Source of the DNA: Noviherbaspirillum galbum
GTDB taxonomy: Bacteria; Pseudomonadota; Gammaproteobacteria; Burkholderiales; Burkholderiaceae_D
Assembly: GCF_010974945.1 (NCBI RefSeq)
Contig: NZ_JAAIVB010000065.1
Span: forward strand, 83,891-147,890
Direction of reading: 5' to 3'
DNA length: 64,000 nt
This document shows, in pieces, positions 33,445 through 43,087 of the stretch; within the stretch, counting starts at the first letter, position 1; every line of letters starts with the position of its first letter. The notes beneath the pieces were generated by a model. The model was not told the origin of the DNA. It worked only from the letters and a program-made list of their open reading frames with translations, and made no database searches. The position numbers and the translations under genes are program-made.

Positions 33445-36030
33445 ATGCTAACAACCTACCGCGCCCATGTCGCCGAACGCGCCGCCCTCGGCGTTCCGCC
33501 GCTTCCGCTGTCCGAAGCCCAGACCAAGGATCTGATCGAACTGCTCAAGAATCCGCCCGCAGGCGAAGAGCAATTCCTGGTTGACCTGCTGACCAACCGC
33601 GTTCCCGCCGGCGTCGACAATGCCGCGCGCGTGAAGGCCGCCTTCCTGGACAAGGTCGCCAAGGGCACGGAAAGCAGCCCGCTGGTTTCCCGCGAACTGG
33701 CCACCAAGCTGCTGGGCACGATGCTCGGCGGCTTCAACATCAAGCCGATGATCGACGTGCTGGATGACGCCGCGGTCGGCGCCATCGCCGCCGAGGGCCT
33801 GAAGAAGACCCTGCTGATGTTCGACTACTTCCACGACGTCAAGGAACTGGCCGACAAGGGCAGCGCCAACGCCAAGGCCGTGCTGCAGTCCTGGGCCGAC
33901 GCCGAGTGGTTCACCTCCCGTCCGGAAGTCCCGGCCAGCATGACGCTGACCGTGTTCAAGGTTTCCGGCGAAACCAATACCGACGACTTGTCGCCCGCGC
34001 CCGACGCGACCACCCGTCCCGACATCCCGCTGCACGCGCTGGCCATGCTGAAGAACCCGCGCCCGGGCATCAATCCGGACGAGCCGGGCAAGGTCGGCCC
34101 GATCAAGCAGCTCGAGGCGCTGACCGCCAAGGGCAACATGGTCGCCTACGTCGGCGACGTGGTCGGCACCGGCTCTTCCCGCAAGTCCGCCACCAACTCG
34201 GTGCTGTGGTTCACCGGCGAAGATATCCCCTTCATTCCGAACAAGCGCTTCGGCGGCGTCTGCCTCGGCAGCAAGATCGCTCCCATCTTCTACAACACCA
34301 TGGAAGATGCCGGCGCGCTGCCGATCGAACTCGACGTCTCCAAGATGGAGATGGGCGACACGATCGAACTGCGTCCCTATGAAGGCCGCGCATTCAAGAA
34401 CGGCGAAGTCATCGCCGAGTTCACCGTCAAGTCCGACGTGCTGTTCGACGAAGTGCGCGCCGGCGGCCGCATTCCGCTGATCATCGGCCGCGGCCTGACC
34501 GCCAAGGCGCGCGAAGCGCTGGGCCTCGCGCCGTCCGCGCTGTTCCGCCTGCCGAAGAACCCGGCCGACACCGGCAAGGGTTTCTCCCTGGCGCAGAAGA
34601 TGGTCGGCCGCGCATGCGGCATGCCGGAAGGCCAAGGCATCCGCCCGGGCACGTATTGCGAGCCGAAGATGACCACCGTCGGCTCCCAGGACACCACCGG
34701 CCCGATGACCCGCGACGAACTGAAGGACCTCGCCTGCCTCGGCTTCTCCGCCGACCTGGTGATGCAATCCTTCTGCCACACCGCGGCCTATCCGAAGCTG
34801 GTCGACGTGAAGATGCACGCCGAACTGCCGACCTTCATCTCGACCCGCGGCGGCGTCTCGCTGCGTCCGGGCGACGGCGTGATCCACTCCTGGCTGAACC
34901 GCCTGCTGATGCCCGACACCGTCGGCACCGGCGGCGACTCGCACACCCGCTTCCCGATCGGCATTTCCTTCCCGGCGGGTTCCGGCCTGGTGGCGTTCGC
35001 CGCCGCGACCGGCGTGATGCCGCTCGACATGCCCGAGTCCGTGCTGGTGCGCTTCAAGGGTGAAATGCAGCCCGGCGTGACCCTGCGCGACCTGGTCAAC
35101 GCGATTCCGCTGTACGCCATCAAGCAGGGCCTGCTGACCGTCGAGAAGAAGGGCAAGAAGAACATCTTCTCCGGCCGCATCCTGGAAATCGAAGGCCTGC
35201 CGAAGCTGAAGGTCGAACAGGCATTCGAGCTGTCCGACGCGTCCGCCGAGCGCTCCGCCGCCGGTTGCACGGTACACCTCGACAAGGAACCGATCATCGA
35301 GTACATGAACTCGAACATCACCCTGATGAAGTGGATGATCGCCAACGGCTACCAGGACAAGCGCACGCTGGAGCGCCGCATCAAGTCCATGGAAGCCTGG
35401 CTGGCCAAGCCCGAGTTGCTGTCGCCGGACGCCGATGCCGACTACGCCGCCGTGATCGAGATCGACCTGGCCGACATCCATGAGCCGATCGTCGCCTGCC
35501 CGAACGATCCGGACGACGTGAAGACCCTGTCCGAAGTCGCCGGCGACAAGATCGACGAAGTGTTCGTCGGTTCCTGCATGACCAACATCGGCCACTTCCG
35601 CGCTGCCTCCAAGCTGCTCGAAGGCAAGACCGACATCCCGGTCCGCCTGTGGATCGCTCCGCCGACCAAGATGGACCAGCAGGTGCTGACGGCCGAAGGC
35701 CACTACGGCACGCTGGGCCGCACCGGCGCGCGCATGGAAATGCCGGGCTGCTCGCTGTGCATGGGCAACCAGGCGCAGGTGCGCAAGGGCGCGACCGTGA
35801 TGTCGACCTCGACCCGCAACTTCCCGAACCGCCTCGGCCTCGATACCCGCGTGTACCTGGGGTCCGCCGAACTGGCCGCGGTCTGCTCCACGCTGGGCAA
35901 GATCCCGACCAAGGCCGAGTACCTGGAGCACACCGGCGTCATCACCAAGGATGCCGACAAGATCTATCGCTACATGAACTTCGACCAGATCAAGGACTTC
36001 AGCGACGTGGCAAACGAAGTGAAGGTCTAA
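33445..36030 (+). CDS. acnB: Bifunctional aconitate hydratase 2 / 2-methylisocitrate dehydratase
   Basis: 861 aa, near the 865 aa of E. coli AcnB and with its domain order: an N-terminal HEAT-like helical domain (~1-160), then the swivelling domain ([17 protein letters not shown] near 240), then the three Fe-S-binding domains. The cluster cysteines are expected in [14 protein letters not shown] near 710 and [12 protein letters not shown] near 770; [13 protein letters not shown] near 492 is also diagnostic. It interconverts citrate and isocitrate in the TCA cycle and, in this family, 2-methylcitrate-derived aconitate. AAGGTC precedes the ATG. It appears monocistronic, ending in a strong terminator. 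Very strong codon bias marks a highly expressed gene. Confidence 0.96.
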   Translation: MLTTYRAHVAERAALGVPPLPLSEAQTKDLIELLKNPPAGEEQFLVDLLTNRVPAGVDNAARVKAAFLDKVAKGTESSPLVSRELATKLLGTMLGGFNIKPMIDVLDDAAVGAIAAEGLKKTLLMFDYFHDVKELADKGSANAKAVLQSWADAEWFTSRPEVPASMTLTVFKVSGETNTDDLSPAPDATTRPDIPLHALAMLKNPRPGINPDEPGKVGPIKQLEALTAKGNMVAYVGDVVGTGSSRKSATNSVLWFTGEDIPFIPNKRFGGVCLGSKIAPIFYNTMEDAGALPIELDVSKMEMGDTIELRPYEGRAFKNGEVIAEFTVKSDVLFDEVRAGGRIPLIIGRGLTAKAREALGLAPSALFRLPKNPADTGKGFSLAQKMVGRACGMPEGQGIRPGTYCEPKMTTVGSQDTTGPMTRDELKDLACLGFSADLVMQSFCHTAAYPKLVDVKMHAELPTFISTRGGVSLRPGDGVIHSWLNRLLMPDTVGTGGDSHTRFPIGISFPAGSGLVAFAAATGVMPLDMPESVLVRFKGEMQPGVTLRDLVNAIPLYAIKQGLLTVEKKGKKNIFSGRILEIEGLPKLKVEQAFELSDASAERSAAGCTVHLDKEPIIEYMNSNITLMKWMIANGYQDKRTLERRIKSMEAWLAKPELLSPDADADYAAVIEIDLADIHEPIVACPNDPDDVKTLSEVAGDKIDEVFVGSCMTNIGHFRAASKLLEGKTDIPVRLWIAPPTKMDQQVLTAEGHYGTLGRTGARMEMPGCSLCMGNQAQVRKGATVMSTSTRNFPNRLGLDTRVYLGSAELAAVCSTLGKIPTKAEYLEHTGVITKDADKIYRYMNFDQIKDFSDVANEVKV

Positions 36031-36042
36031 GCACTGTTTCCG

Positions 36043-36112
36043 CCCGCCTCGACGAGGCGGGGCATGCCGAATGAAAACCGGCGACGCGCGCTAGCGTGTC
36101 GCCGGTTTTTTA
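36043..36112 (+). terminator. Double hairpin terminator after acnB
   Basis: A first stem CCCGCCTCG/CGAGGCGGG (36043-36061) is followed by AAAACCGGCGAC (36074-36085) pairing with GTCGCCGGTTTT (36098-36109), then a T-run TTTTTT. The second is a canonical Rho-independent terminator; the A-run on its left arm makes it potentially bidirectional for the convergent leucine-rich-repeat gene. Confidence 0.88.
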
Positions 36113-36146
36113 TTGTGGGCAGGCGCGAGATAAAATGCGGCGCGGG

Positions 36147-37499
36147 TCAAGTCCGCACCTGCTTGATGAATGGGCTAGCCTCTAGTGCCTGCTTTACGGT
36201 GTCGTCGAGGCCGCATACATAGGTGTCAATCTCTTCCAGCGGCATATCCACGAAGCCAATCGCTGCATTGCCGAGCGGATTGCCGCACAACCGGAGCGAT
36301 TCCAGCCTGACGAATCTGCGGAGCCGCGGCACCGATTCAGGACCAAGCTCGTTGCTGGTAAGCGAGACCTTCTTGAGTGACGTGATGAGTTCCCCTTGCG
36401 CCAGGTTTTTCAATCCTTCATTGCCGATATGACCTCCGCAAAGATTGAGGTCGACGAGCCGCATCTTCGACAGGGCCGTGCAGGCATCCGGCGCCGATGC
36501 CAGGTCGATGCCGGCGAGGCCGAGTTGCCGAATGCCCTGGTTGGCGGACAGCGCGTTCAAGCCTGACAGGCCGATGTCATTGCCGTCGAGACGAAGTGCA
36601 CGTACCTGCATGTTCGCCAATGCCGAGGCGCCAGAATCGTCGAGGTCACAGTAAATCAGGCTGAGCGTATCCAGCGCCAGCTTAGACAGGGCAGTCGTGC
36701 CGGCTGCGCCAATCTTGTTGAAGTTCAGTGTCAGCGATTCCAGGCGGGATTCCCGCGCACGCAGGCATTGCGCCAGCAGTATCGCCTTTCCGGCGTCGAT
36801 TCGATTGCTGCTCAAGTCAAGCGAAGTCACCGCAGGATGCGAGGCGACTTTCAGGATGTCGTCGAAGCCGAGATTCGAAGCGTCGAGGTCGACATGAACC
36901 GAATCGAAGGGCCTGGACCGGTTGACCTCTGCAATCACCTCGAGAAAAATGCGGCGCTTGTCGTGGGAGCCCAAGTCGTCCAGGCGAACAGCCACGTTCT
37001 TGTTGCGCTCGAGAAGGGCACGGAGCGCGGGCCGGAATTCCGTCGATGTCAGGCTCCTCGCCAGCTTGTTGATCGACTGCTTCACAGAATCGCTTTGGTG
37101 TGCGACAAGGTTCTTCTTGCGTTCCGGCGCGTTTTCGATCGTAGCGCCGACCATCTTCCTGAAAGAGTTGCTTACGCGGGAAAGAGGGACGAAGAGGTGG
37201 AGGAGAATCGACTGGTCAGCCACATTGCCAATGATCTTTTCCTGCAGTTCCCCCGGCAAGCTGTTCCAGCTTGTCCTTTTCGCCCGCACCTGCTGCACGA
37301 TGGCGATGTTCGTCGGTTGTGGCGCCAGCCACTTGATGGAGCATGCGGAATCCACGATACGCCCGGTGCGGAACGTATCCCTGTGTGCGTCGACCCGGCC
37401 CTGTTGTACCGCGACCTCTGGCGTCAGTTCGTCGCCTTGCAAGTCATTCGGTGTCCTGCCAAGAGGGTGGCTGGAAACGGAAAGTGCGTGAATCGTCAT
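36147..37499 (-). CDS. F-box-like plus leucine-rich-repeat protein (GALA-effector-like)
   Basis: 450 aa, no signal peptide. Residues ~78-118 (WNSLPGELQEKIIGNV, then LFVPLSRVSNSFRKMV) have the F-box pattern of an LP-x-E-L start, a hydrophobic core and a final S-R/F-R-x-x-V helix. Residues ~205-440 are about nine ribonuclease-inhibitor/GALA-type LRRs of the form LxxLxLxxNxIGxxG (SLDLSSNRIDAG, SLTLNFNKIGAAG, ALRLDGNDIGLSG and so on). F-box plus LRR is a eukaryotic ubiquitin-ligase design and in bacteria is best known from Ralstonia GALA type III effectors. The N-terminal ~70 residues could be a secretion signal. No secretion genes, hrpII or hrp box were found nearby. Host-directed function is inference. 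Confidence 0.75.
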   Translation of the reverse strand: MTIHALSVSSHPLGRTPNDLQGDELTPEVAVQQGRVDAHRDTFRTGRIVDSACSIKWLAPQPTNIAIVQQVRAKRTSWNSLPGELQEKIIGNVADQSILLHLFVPLSRVSNSFRKMVGATIENAPERKKNLVAHQSDSVKQSINKLARSLTSTEFRPALRALLERNKNVAVRLDDLGSHDKRRIFLEVIAEVNRSRPFDSVHVDLDASNLGFDDILKVASHPAVTSLDLSSNRIDAGKAILLAQCLRARESRLESLTLNFNKIGAAGTTALSKLALDTLSLIYCDLDDSGASALANMQVRALRLDGNDIGLSGLNALSANQGIRQLGLAGIDLASAPDACTALSKMRLVDLNLCGGHIGNEGLKNLAQGELITSLKKVSLTSNELGPESVPRLRRFVRLESLRLCGNPLGNAAIGFVDMPLEEIDTYVCGLDDTVKQALEASPFIKQVRT

Positions 37500-37909
37500 G
37501 GCTGGCTTTCGTAACGGATTATCTGGTCCAAAGAATGAGCCCGGCCGTCAATTGCCGAGGATTGCCATCAGTGGGGAACAAGGCCAGGCGTGTTCCATCC
37601 ACGTCAATGTATTAGTCCATGAAGGAAGTTGCTCGTGTCGGGTTTCGCTACCTTCTGGCTCTGTCATTCCCGCGCAGCCGGGAATCCCATTCATTAATCC
37701 ACAACGAAACTTGCTGACGCGTGCATGACGGGCTCGACCGAACACGGCCTCCGGGGATCAACGTCACCAAGAAAAACGTTTTGCGTGGCACGTTTCACTC
37801 CTTGTTGCCACTATTGCATGGTGTCCAGAATGCACCGTGATGCAAGATGCTTGTGAGCCTCGCGCATTCGCGTATTCAATTTCAATTTGCAGCAAAGGAG
37901 GTTCCACGA
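37500..37909. other. Intergenic region, 410 bases
   Basis: It separates the leftward F-box/LRR gene from a rightward exported protein. It contains one REP-like palindrome (37663-37688). The rest is less GC-rich than most of the window and should hold two divergent promoters; no clear -35/-10 pair or known effector-type box could be picked. Confidence 0.5.
37663..37688. repeat. REP-like palindromic repeat
   Basis: GTCATTCCCG-CGCAGC-CGGGAATCCC, a single unit of the same dispersed family as at 2632, in the gap between the F-box/LRR gene and an exported hypothetical. Confidence 0.75.
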
Positions 37910-38581
37910 TTGGCTCAATCCATGAAGTCTGGTCTCATCATGCTGGCCTTGGTCTTCATCCAGGCGGCGCGGGCGAGTCCGCCCCGAGCGCCCGACGTCA
38001 GTGAAGTCATGGAATCCGTCGCTGAAGCGCGGCCCGGTATTGTCGTCATCGACAATCTGACCGACGAACAGCGGCGCTTTTACTGGAAAAACACCCGGCG
38101 CTCGGACGCGGGTTACCTGCTCATCAACGCGCCCTACGACTACATCAGGTTTCCGGACGCCGCCGCAAGGCATGCCAGGCAGGGCAAATCCATGACGCCG
38201 CTTCCAGCCTTTGCTGAGGACCTGCTGGCAATTCCTCCGTCGATGGCGCCTCTGGCTGTCTTCACGGAATCGCCTCACCGCGTGACCCTGCTTTTCGAGC
38301 ACAAGACCCTGGGCACGATTCTGCTGACGCTCTGGAACGTGGAAGCGGACGGCGCGCAATTGTTCCTAATTAAAGAATTCCAGAGAGAACTGTTCCCGGG
38401 AACCAGTGGCACCCTGTCGCTCGCAACTTCGCCAGGCCATGCCAGGGTGCTCTGGAAAATGAATTGGGTGAAGGCGGGAATCAATCATGAGTTCTATGTT
38501 GGCGACACGCTGGGCGAGGAGAGACGGCCCTCCCTTTCACCGGAGGCCGTGATGAATGCGGCTCAAGCATTTTTAAAGTGA
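37910..38581 (+). CDS. Exported hypothetical protein
   Basis: 223 aa from a TTG at 37910, chosen because AAAGGAGG lies 8 bases upstream; an in-frame ATG at 37922 is too far from that site, though it would give nearly the same protein. A signal peptide (SGLIMLALVFIQAARA) ends near residue 20. The mature protein of ~200 residues has no motif I recognise; it is mixed alpha/beta with segments such as PGIVVIDNLTDEQRRFYW and GYLLINAPYDYIRFP. It sits between the F-box/LRR gene and the ShET2/EspL2-like gene. Function unknown. Confidence 0.65.
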   Translation: MAQSMKSGLIMLALVFIQAARASPPRAPDVSEVMESVAEARPGIVVIDNLTDEQRRFYWKNTRRSDAGYLLINAPYDYIRFPDAAARHARQGKSMTPLPAFAEDLLAIPPSMAPLAVFTESPHRVTLLFEHKTLGTILLTLWNVEADGAQLFLIKEFQRELFPGTSGTLSLATSPGHARVLWKMNWVKAGINHEFYVGDTLGEERRPSLSPEAVMNAAQAFLK

Positions 38582-38609
38582 AGGCGGCGATAGCATCACT
38601 GCCGCCAAG

Positions 38610-40322
38610 TTAATCCGATGCCCCGGCCTTGGTGGACACGTACAAGGCTGCGTATGCCGAGTACGCCGCGGACGGCGTATCCGATGGAGTCCTGGCAGGA
38701 AGCAGTGACGCCAGCAGGCCAGGATCCGTGATGCCGGCATGGCGGATGACGCGGCCATAGGCCGTGATCGCCTCGGGCTGGTTTTCCCTCAGCGCCCAAT
38801 CCGGCAGGCTGGTTCCCTCGTCATTCGTTTTGCCTAGCATCTCGGCGAATACGCGCGGCTCGCCATCGGCAAGCCTGTTGACCAGGTCGAAATAGGCCAT
38901 CACGGCGTCAGCGTTTTCTTCAGTCAGGGCGAGGAAGAGCGTGGCATCGCCGCCGTCGCGCGGATCGCGCAAGGCTTGCTTCAACTCGGATGTTAGCGGG
39001 GCAAGTCGCGCCAACCACGTGTGACATGCCCTGATTCCATCCACGTTGCCGTGCATGAGCGCCATGGCCAGGCCGCTGGAAATCGACCGCGCATGCTCGG
39101 CAAGTACCGAGTGCAATTCGGGCTCCGCCGGCTCTTCGGCCAGGGTCTGCAGCAGCCGGTTGTTCTGCAAGATCAAGGCGTCGCGAACGGCACCGATGCG
39201 CGTCGGCAAATCACCCGCAAGATATGATGCAGCCCGCGATCGCGCGAATTCGCCGTCCACCTGCACGATCGACATGACGCCATGGTCGCCGCAGTAAATC
39301 TGCAGCGCCTGCCGGTCGATGAAGTCACCGAGTTCAAAGCTGCCGAGGCGGGACAGCTTGTCGGTCCGGCATTTAAGATGCATGGCGTTGCCGGTGACGT
39401 TCGGGTCGTACACGTCGATTCTCATTATGTCCGCATCGCGACTCATGACGAGCGCCATGAGGTGGCCTTCGAGGCCCGCCGGTTCGTGAACGAAGGAAGC
39501 GAGGATGAACGTGCTTGGACCTTCCTTCCCGACCGAGGCGGCCAGGTCATGCAGCAGCCCGCCGAAGCGCTTGCAGGAAAACTGCAGGCTGGCGCTGTCG
39601 CGCAGGATGTCTTCGAGCTCCTCCTCAAGCTTCTCCATGCCCACCTCGGCGAATGCTTTTTTCATGTCCTGGGACCGGCCCATCAGCGAATAGCAGGCCT
39701 TCGGCGCCATGCCCTGCCCGATCGAGCGAACGAGGAAGGTCACGAAGTGGCGGCAGACGATTTCCACATTGTCCATGGTGATCTGCCGGTTGAGCGATAA
39801 CTCCGGCGGCGCATAACGCTCGCCGGAAAAGCGGTGGGGGCGCTGCTTGAAGAACAGCTGGTGATAGGCTTGCGCGGTCCTGTTGTCGCAGATGCGGCCA
39901 TGGATCGCCTGGTTGCACAGCAACCGGTTCAGCACCTTGGGCAACATGAAGCCGCGCAAGTCAGCCATCCTCACCAGGCTGCCATACGCCCTGAGTGCAT
40001 CGGCACGGCTGCAGATGACGGCGTTCAGGATCGCATCCGAGAGCTGGTTGCTGTTGGCATGGAAGTATTCGGCGAGCGCATCGCGTGCCGGCGCGCCGAC
40101 CGGCTCGCACAAGCTCTTGATGGCGTAGATGTGGCGGCGGTCACCGTGGGCCAATGCATCCGGCAGGCCGATCAGGCGTGCGTTCAGTTCGTCGTAGAAA
40201 GAACGGGCGGCGATGGCGCTGTCGGCGGGAGATCGATGCGCGAAGTCGAGCGGTGTTCCGGATGGTGGCGAAGATGACGTGGACCCGCTGAGCGGGCGAT
40301 GATAGAAAACGGGCGGTAGCAT
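38610..40322 (-). CDS. Candidate ShET2/EspL2-family cysteine-protease effector
   Basis: 570 aa, no signal peptide, with a Ser/Pro-rich N-terminus typical of type III secreted proteins. The central region resembles ShET2/EspL2 effectors: IVCRHF with Cys190, GHLMALVM with His287 and IDVYDPN with Asp306. The Cys-His-Asp order and spacing (97 and 19 residues) are close to those of EspL (Cys47, His131, Asp153), a protease that cuts host necroptosis proteins. Both flanks contain ~35-residue helical repeats (ALAHGDRRHIYAIKSL; ALMHGNVDGIRACHTW; ALTEENADAVMAYFDL; ALRENQPEAITAYGRV), like the ankyrin-type C-terminus of EspL. It is convergent with the exported hypothetical. Family call from motif pattern only. 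Confidence 0.65.
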   Translation of the reverse strand: MLPPVFYHRPLSGSTSSSPPSGTPLDFAHRSPADSAIAARSFYDELNARLIGLPDALAHGDRRHIYAIKSLCEPVGAPARDALAEYFHANSNQLSDAILNAVICSRADALRAYGSLVRMADLRGFMLPKVLNRLLCNQAIHGRICDNRTAQAYHQLFFKQRPHRFSGERYAPPELSLNRQITMDNVEIVCRHFVTFLVRSIGQGMAPKACYSLMGRSQDMKKAFAEVGMEKLEEELEDILRDSASLQFSCKRFGGLLHDLAASVGKEGPSTFILASFVHEPAGLEGHLMALVMSRDADIMRIDVYDPNVTGNAMHLKCRTDKLSRLGSFELGDFIDRQALQIYCGDHGVMSIVQVDGEFARSRAASYLAGDLPTRIGAVRDALILQNNRLLQTLAEEPAEPELHSVLAEHARSISSGLAMALMHGNVDGIRACHTWLARLAPLTSELKQALRDPRDGGDATLFLALTEENADAVMAYFDLVNRLADGEPRVFAEMLGKTNDEGTSLPDWALRENQPEAITAYGRVIRHAGITDPGLLASLLPARTPSDTPSAAYSAYAALYVSTKAGASD

Positions 40323-40482
40323 GAATTACGCGGCGCAAGGGATCGGGGTGAGGCGGATGAATTTCGGCGTCGGCGGATGATGCGATGCGGACTTGGGGGC
40401 GTCCAGAAGAATTAATGCGAGGAATGTGGTGTTTGCGAGGGGGGCAGGGAGTCGGTCGGGTTCTTCTTCGGACGACCGAAAT

Positions 40483-40508
40483 GGAATCCCCGCTTGCGCG
40501 GGGATGAC
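40483..40508. repeat. REP-like palindromic repeat
   Basis: GGAATCCCCGC-TTGC-GCGGGGATGAC, the inverse orientation of the family unit seen at 2632, located 42 bases past the stop of the esterase-like gene and before the effector candidate. Confidence 0.75.
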
Positions 40509-40550
40509 AGAGCGAGATCCGCTACCGCTTCAAGACCCACCCCGCTCCCC

Positions 40551-42884
40551 TCAGTACTTCACCTGCCGGTTGCACCCTTCCAGATTCACCGTCAACGGCC
40601 CATCCGTATCTACCACCAGCGCCGCGTTGCAGGTCAGCTTCGCACGCTGCATATTCACCGACACCGACCCGACATTGCGCGCCACGATGTCCAGCCGGTC
40701 CGCGGCAAGCGCCACCGTCGGCAGCGACCAGGTCTTGAACTGGCTGACATACGCCTGCACCCCGAGCTTGCCGGTGATGGCGCCGGCGCCCGCCTGCGTG
40801 GCGGATGCCACCGGATCGCCCTCGCCGAAGGCGCGGGAGACGGCATCGATGCTGCCGCGCGGACCCGCCGCCGGGTCGCGCACCGCGATGTTCGACAGCC
40901 AGTAGGCATGGTTGCCGAAAAGGCCGCGCGCCGGCACGTCCATCGCAGGATTGGCGACATAGGTGACATGCGCCGGATTGCGGTTGACGATGGCGTCGCC
41001 GAGGAAGCTGGCGCTTTCCGCGAAGTTGTCATGCAGCGCCAGGGTCAGGTGCTCACCGGTGGTGAAGGTATCGAAGCGGTAGCGGTAGTTCAGGTCGTCC
41101 AGCCGTTGCGCCTGCGTCTTGGTTCCGGCATAGGGCACGAGTTCGTCGGCCGCCTGCACCCACATCATGATCGGAATGTTGCGCAGTCCGGGCAAGAGGT
41201 TGTAGGTGTTGGTGGCGTCGCCGCCGGTGGGTTCGGTGGGCGGCACCCAGATGCCCAGCGCCGGCGGTCCGACCACGGCATGCGCCTTGGCGAACAGGTC
41301 GGGATAGCGCGTGGAAAACTTGAAGGTGGCGTGGCCGCCCATCGAGTAGCCGCTGATGTTGGTCATGTCGGCATTCAGCGGATAGTTGCGCGCGATGTCC
41401 GCCCACATCTCGAAGGTGTCGGCTGCGGCGTCCTCCACGTACCAGCCGTCGGGACCGCGTCCGAGCGCGGTGGCGACGATGTGTCCCTGGCCGCGTTCGC
41501 CGAGCTGGGACTGGTTGTTGGAGCCGAAGTACTGGTTATGGTTGCCGCCCAGCGAATGCAGCAGCAGCGTGAAGCCATAGCCGGTCTTGGGCGGCGTCTT
41601 CGAAGGCAGGTAGACGGTGTAAGGCTGGAGCTGTCCGAGGTATTCGCCCTTGCAGCTCGGCGCGCTGCCGCAACCCACGCTGAAGTCCACGCCCTGCCGG
41701 GTTTCCACGCGGCTGGCAAAGATGCGGTTGATGGGTCCGCTGACGGGCACGCCCTGGGGCTGGCCGGGCATGTCGTCGTTGACGTTCGCCGCGAGCTTGG
41801 CGAAATCGACGTTGGCGTAAAAGCCGCTGATGTCGCCCTTGGCGAGCGCGTCGGCCTGGGCGGTATCGCGCCAGTAGCCGGTCGGTTCGCCGAAGCGGAA
41901 GGCGACGTTGAAGAAGGCGGGCGGGGCGGTCAGCTGGCCCGAGCCGCCCGGTGCCGACGCCGATGCTGTGACCGCCGGCAGCAGGTAGCGGTTGTTGGCT
42001 GTGTCCCACAGGCCGGCGCCGGCCGCGACACGCACCACGTTCTTGCCCGGGTTCCAGGCGTTGGCGGGCACGATTACTTCGAACTGGCGGCGCTGCATGT
42101 CGATGTTGACCGTGGGTGCCGGCGACACCACCGTGCCGGTCTGCGCATTGGTCAGAACTGCCTGGTTGCCGTGCACCGTGAGGAAATATTCGGCTGGCGC
42201 GGAGACGTTGGCGCCGAACGGAAAGGCCTGCGGCGCGGCGGAATTGCCGAGCGCGATGGTGATGCCCAGCTTCTCGGCGTCGAGCAGGCTGTTCATCGTG
42301 ACGCGGAAGGCGGTGGCGCCGGAGACTGGCTTGATGCGCAGTTCGACGATGTCCGCCGCATTGCCGGCGTAGGCTGGGTCCGTCGGATAGGTGTAGGTGC
42401 CGGCGCTGTTGGAAAAGGTTTCTTGTCCCACGCGCTTGTCGTTCGGATCGGGCAAGGCCTTGGCGCCGCGGTCGTCGTACAGGAAATCCTGGTAGAGGAA
42501 TTCGCCGCGGCGGTAGGCGCTGGCGCCGGACACCAGGATCGGACGCGCCTTCCAGACGCCGGTGTTTTCCAGTTGCGGCGCGCGCGGCGGAGCGGCGTAG
42601 AGGATGTCCGGCCCCGGTCGCGGCCCGGGGCCGCTATAAAGGGACTGGCTCGAATAGTCCGGCTGCGGCGTGTCCGCGCCGCCGAGGTCGCTGGTGGGCG
42701 CGAGCGGATCCAGCAGGCTGAGGGTGCTGTCGGCGAGCAGCATGCCTCCGGTACTGGCGGTGCTGGTGGTGCTGGAAGTCTGGTCTTGTCCGCCGCCGCA
42801 CGCCGCCAGGAACAGTCCGGCGATGCTGGCCGCAATCAGGGTGCGCGTGCTTTCACGCTTGGTGTCGTGGCGCTTGAAGGTCAC
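40551..42884 (-). CDS. Large lipoprotein with alpha/beta-hydrolase (esterase) domain
   Basis: 777 aa from a GTG at 42884, preferred because AAAGGAGA lies 4-5 bases upstream; the ATG-started extension to 42977 lacks a ribosome site. The lipobox LAAC gives Cys29, followed by a Gly/Ser/Thr-rich linker. A ~350-residue beta-rich N-terminal part is followed by an alpha/beta-hydrolase domain: LLLHSLGGNHNQYFG (oxyanion loop), GYSMGGHATF with nucleophile Ser at about 514, and FTTGEHLTLALHDNF with a likely catalytic His near the end of the domain. Probably an outer-membrane or surface esterase/peptidase with unknown substrate. Confidence 0.82.
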   Translation of the reverse strand: MTFKRHDTKRESTRTLIAASIAGLFLAACGGGQDQTSSTTSTASTGGMLLADSTLSLLDPLAPTSDLGGADTPQPDYSSQSLYSGPGPRPGPDILYAAPPRAPQLENTGVWKARPILVSGASAYRRGEFLYQDFLYDDRGAKALPDPNDKRVGQETFSNSAGTYTYPTDPAYAGNAADIVELRIKPVSGATAFRVTMNSLLDAEKLGITIALGNSAAPQAFPFGANVSAPAEYFLTVHGNQAVLTNAQTGTVVSPAPTVNIDMQRRQFEVIVPANAWNPGKNVVRVAAGAGLWDTANNRYLLPAVTASASAPGGSGQLTAPPAFFNVAFRFGEPTGYWRDTAQADALAKGDISGFYANVDFAKLAANVNDDMPGQPQGVPVSGPINRIFASRVETRQGVDFSVGCGSAPSCKGEYLGQLQPYTVYLPSKTPPKTGYGFTLLLHSLGGNHNQYFGSNNQSQLGERGQGHIVATALGRGPDGWYVEDAAADTFEMWADIARNYPLNADMTNISGYSMGGHATFKFSTRYPDLFAKAHAVVGPPALGIWVPPTEPTGGDATNTYNLLPGLRNIPIMMWVQAADELVPYAGTKTQAQRLDDLNYRYRFDTFTTGEHLTLALHDNFAESASFLGDAIVNRNPAHVTYVANPAMDVPARGLFGNHAYWLSNIAVRDPAAGPRGSIDAVSRAFGEGDPVASATQAGAGAITGKLGVQAYVSQFKTWSLPTVALAADRLDIVARNVGSVSVNMQRAKLTCNAALVVDTDGPLTVNLEGCNRQVKY

Positions 42885-42923
42885 GTTGTCTCCTTTGGAA
42901 TAATTGTTTCTCGCCAGACAGAA

Positions 42924-42944
42924 ATGTTCTGCGATGCGGAACAT
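42924..42944. promoter_or_regulatory. Inverted repeat upstream of the esterase lipoprotein gene
   Basis: ATGTTC and GAACAT flank a 9-base spacer, 40 bases before the GTG start. A further GTTCTGCGA copy follows at 42946. The position suits an operator, but no regulator gene is adjacent. Confidence 0.4.
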
Positions 42945-43087
42945 CGTTCTGCGACTTATTCCAAGTTTAGGAAACACATGCGCGGTCGCCCTTGACTGAC
43001 CGCAAGGCGCCCGGGTAAGAAAATGTTTCAGAAGCGGGGCACCTCAAACCCGGCTGCCCCTTTTCGGGGAGCCAGTGTGCGCGAAAC

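Noticed and set aside
33448..35931. 827-codon open frame antisense to acnB
   Set aside because: It is the complement of a highly biased, high-GC gene, its translation is low-complexity and matches no family, and the sense strand gives full-length AcnB.
37500..37909. Possible hrp-type promoter boxes upstream of the effector candidates
   Set aside because: GGAACA and CCAC occur at 37577-37606 but with 18-base spacing and the wrong orientation for the LRR gene; CGAA repeats near 37700 are not 16 bases apart.
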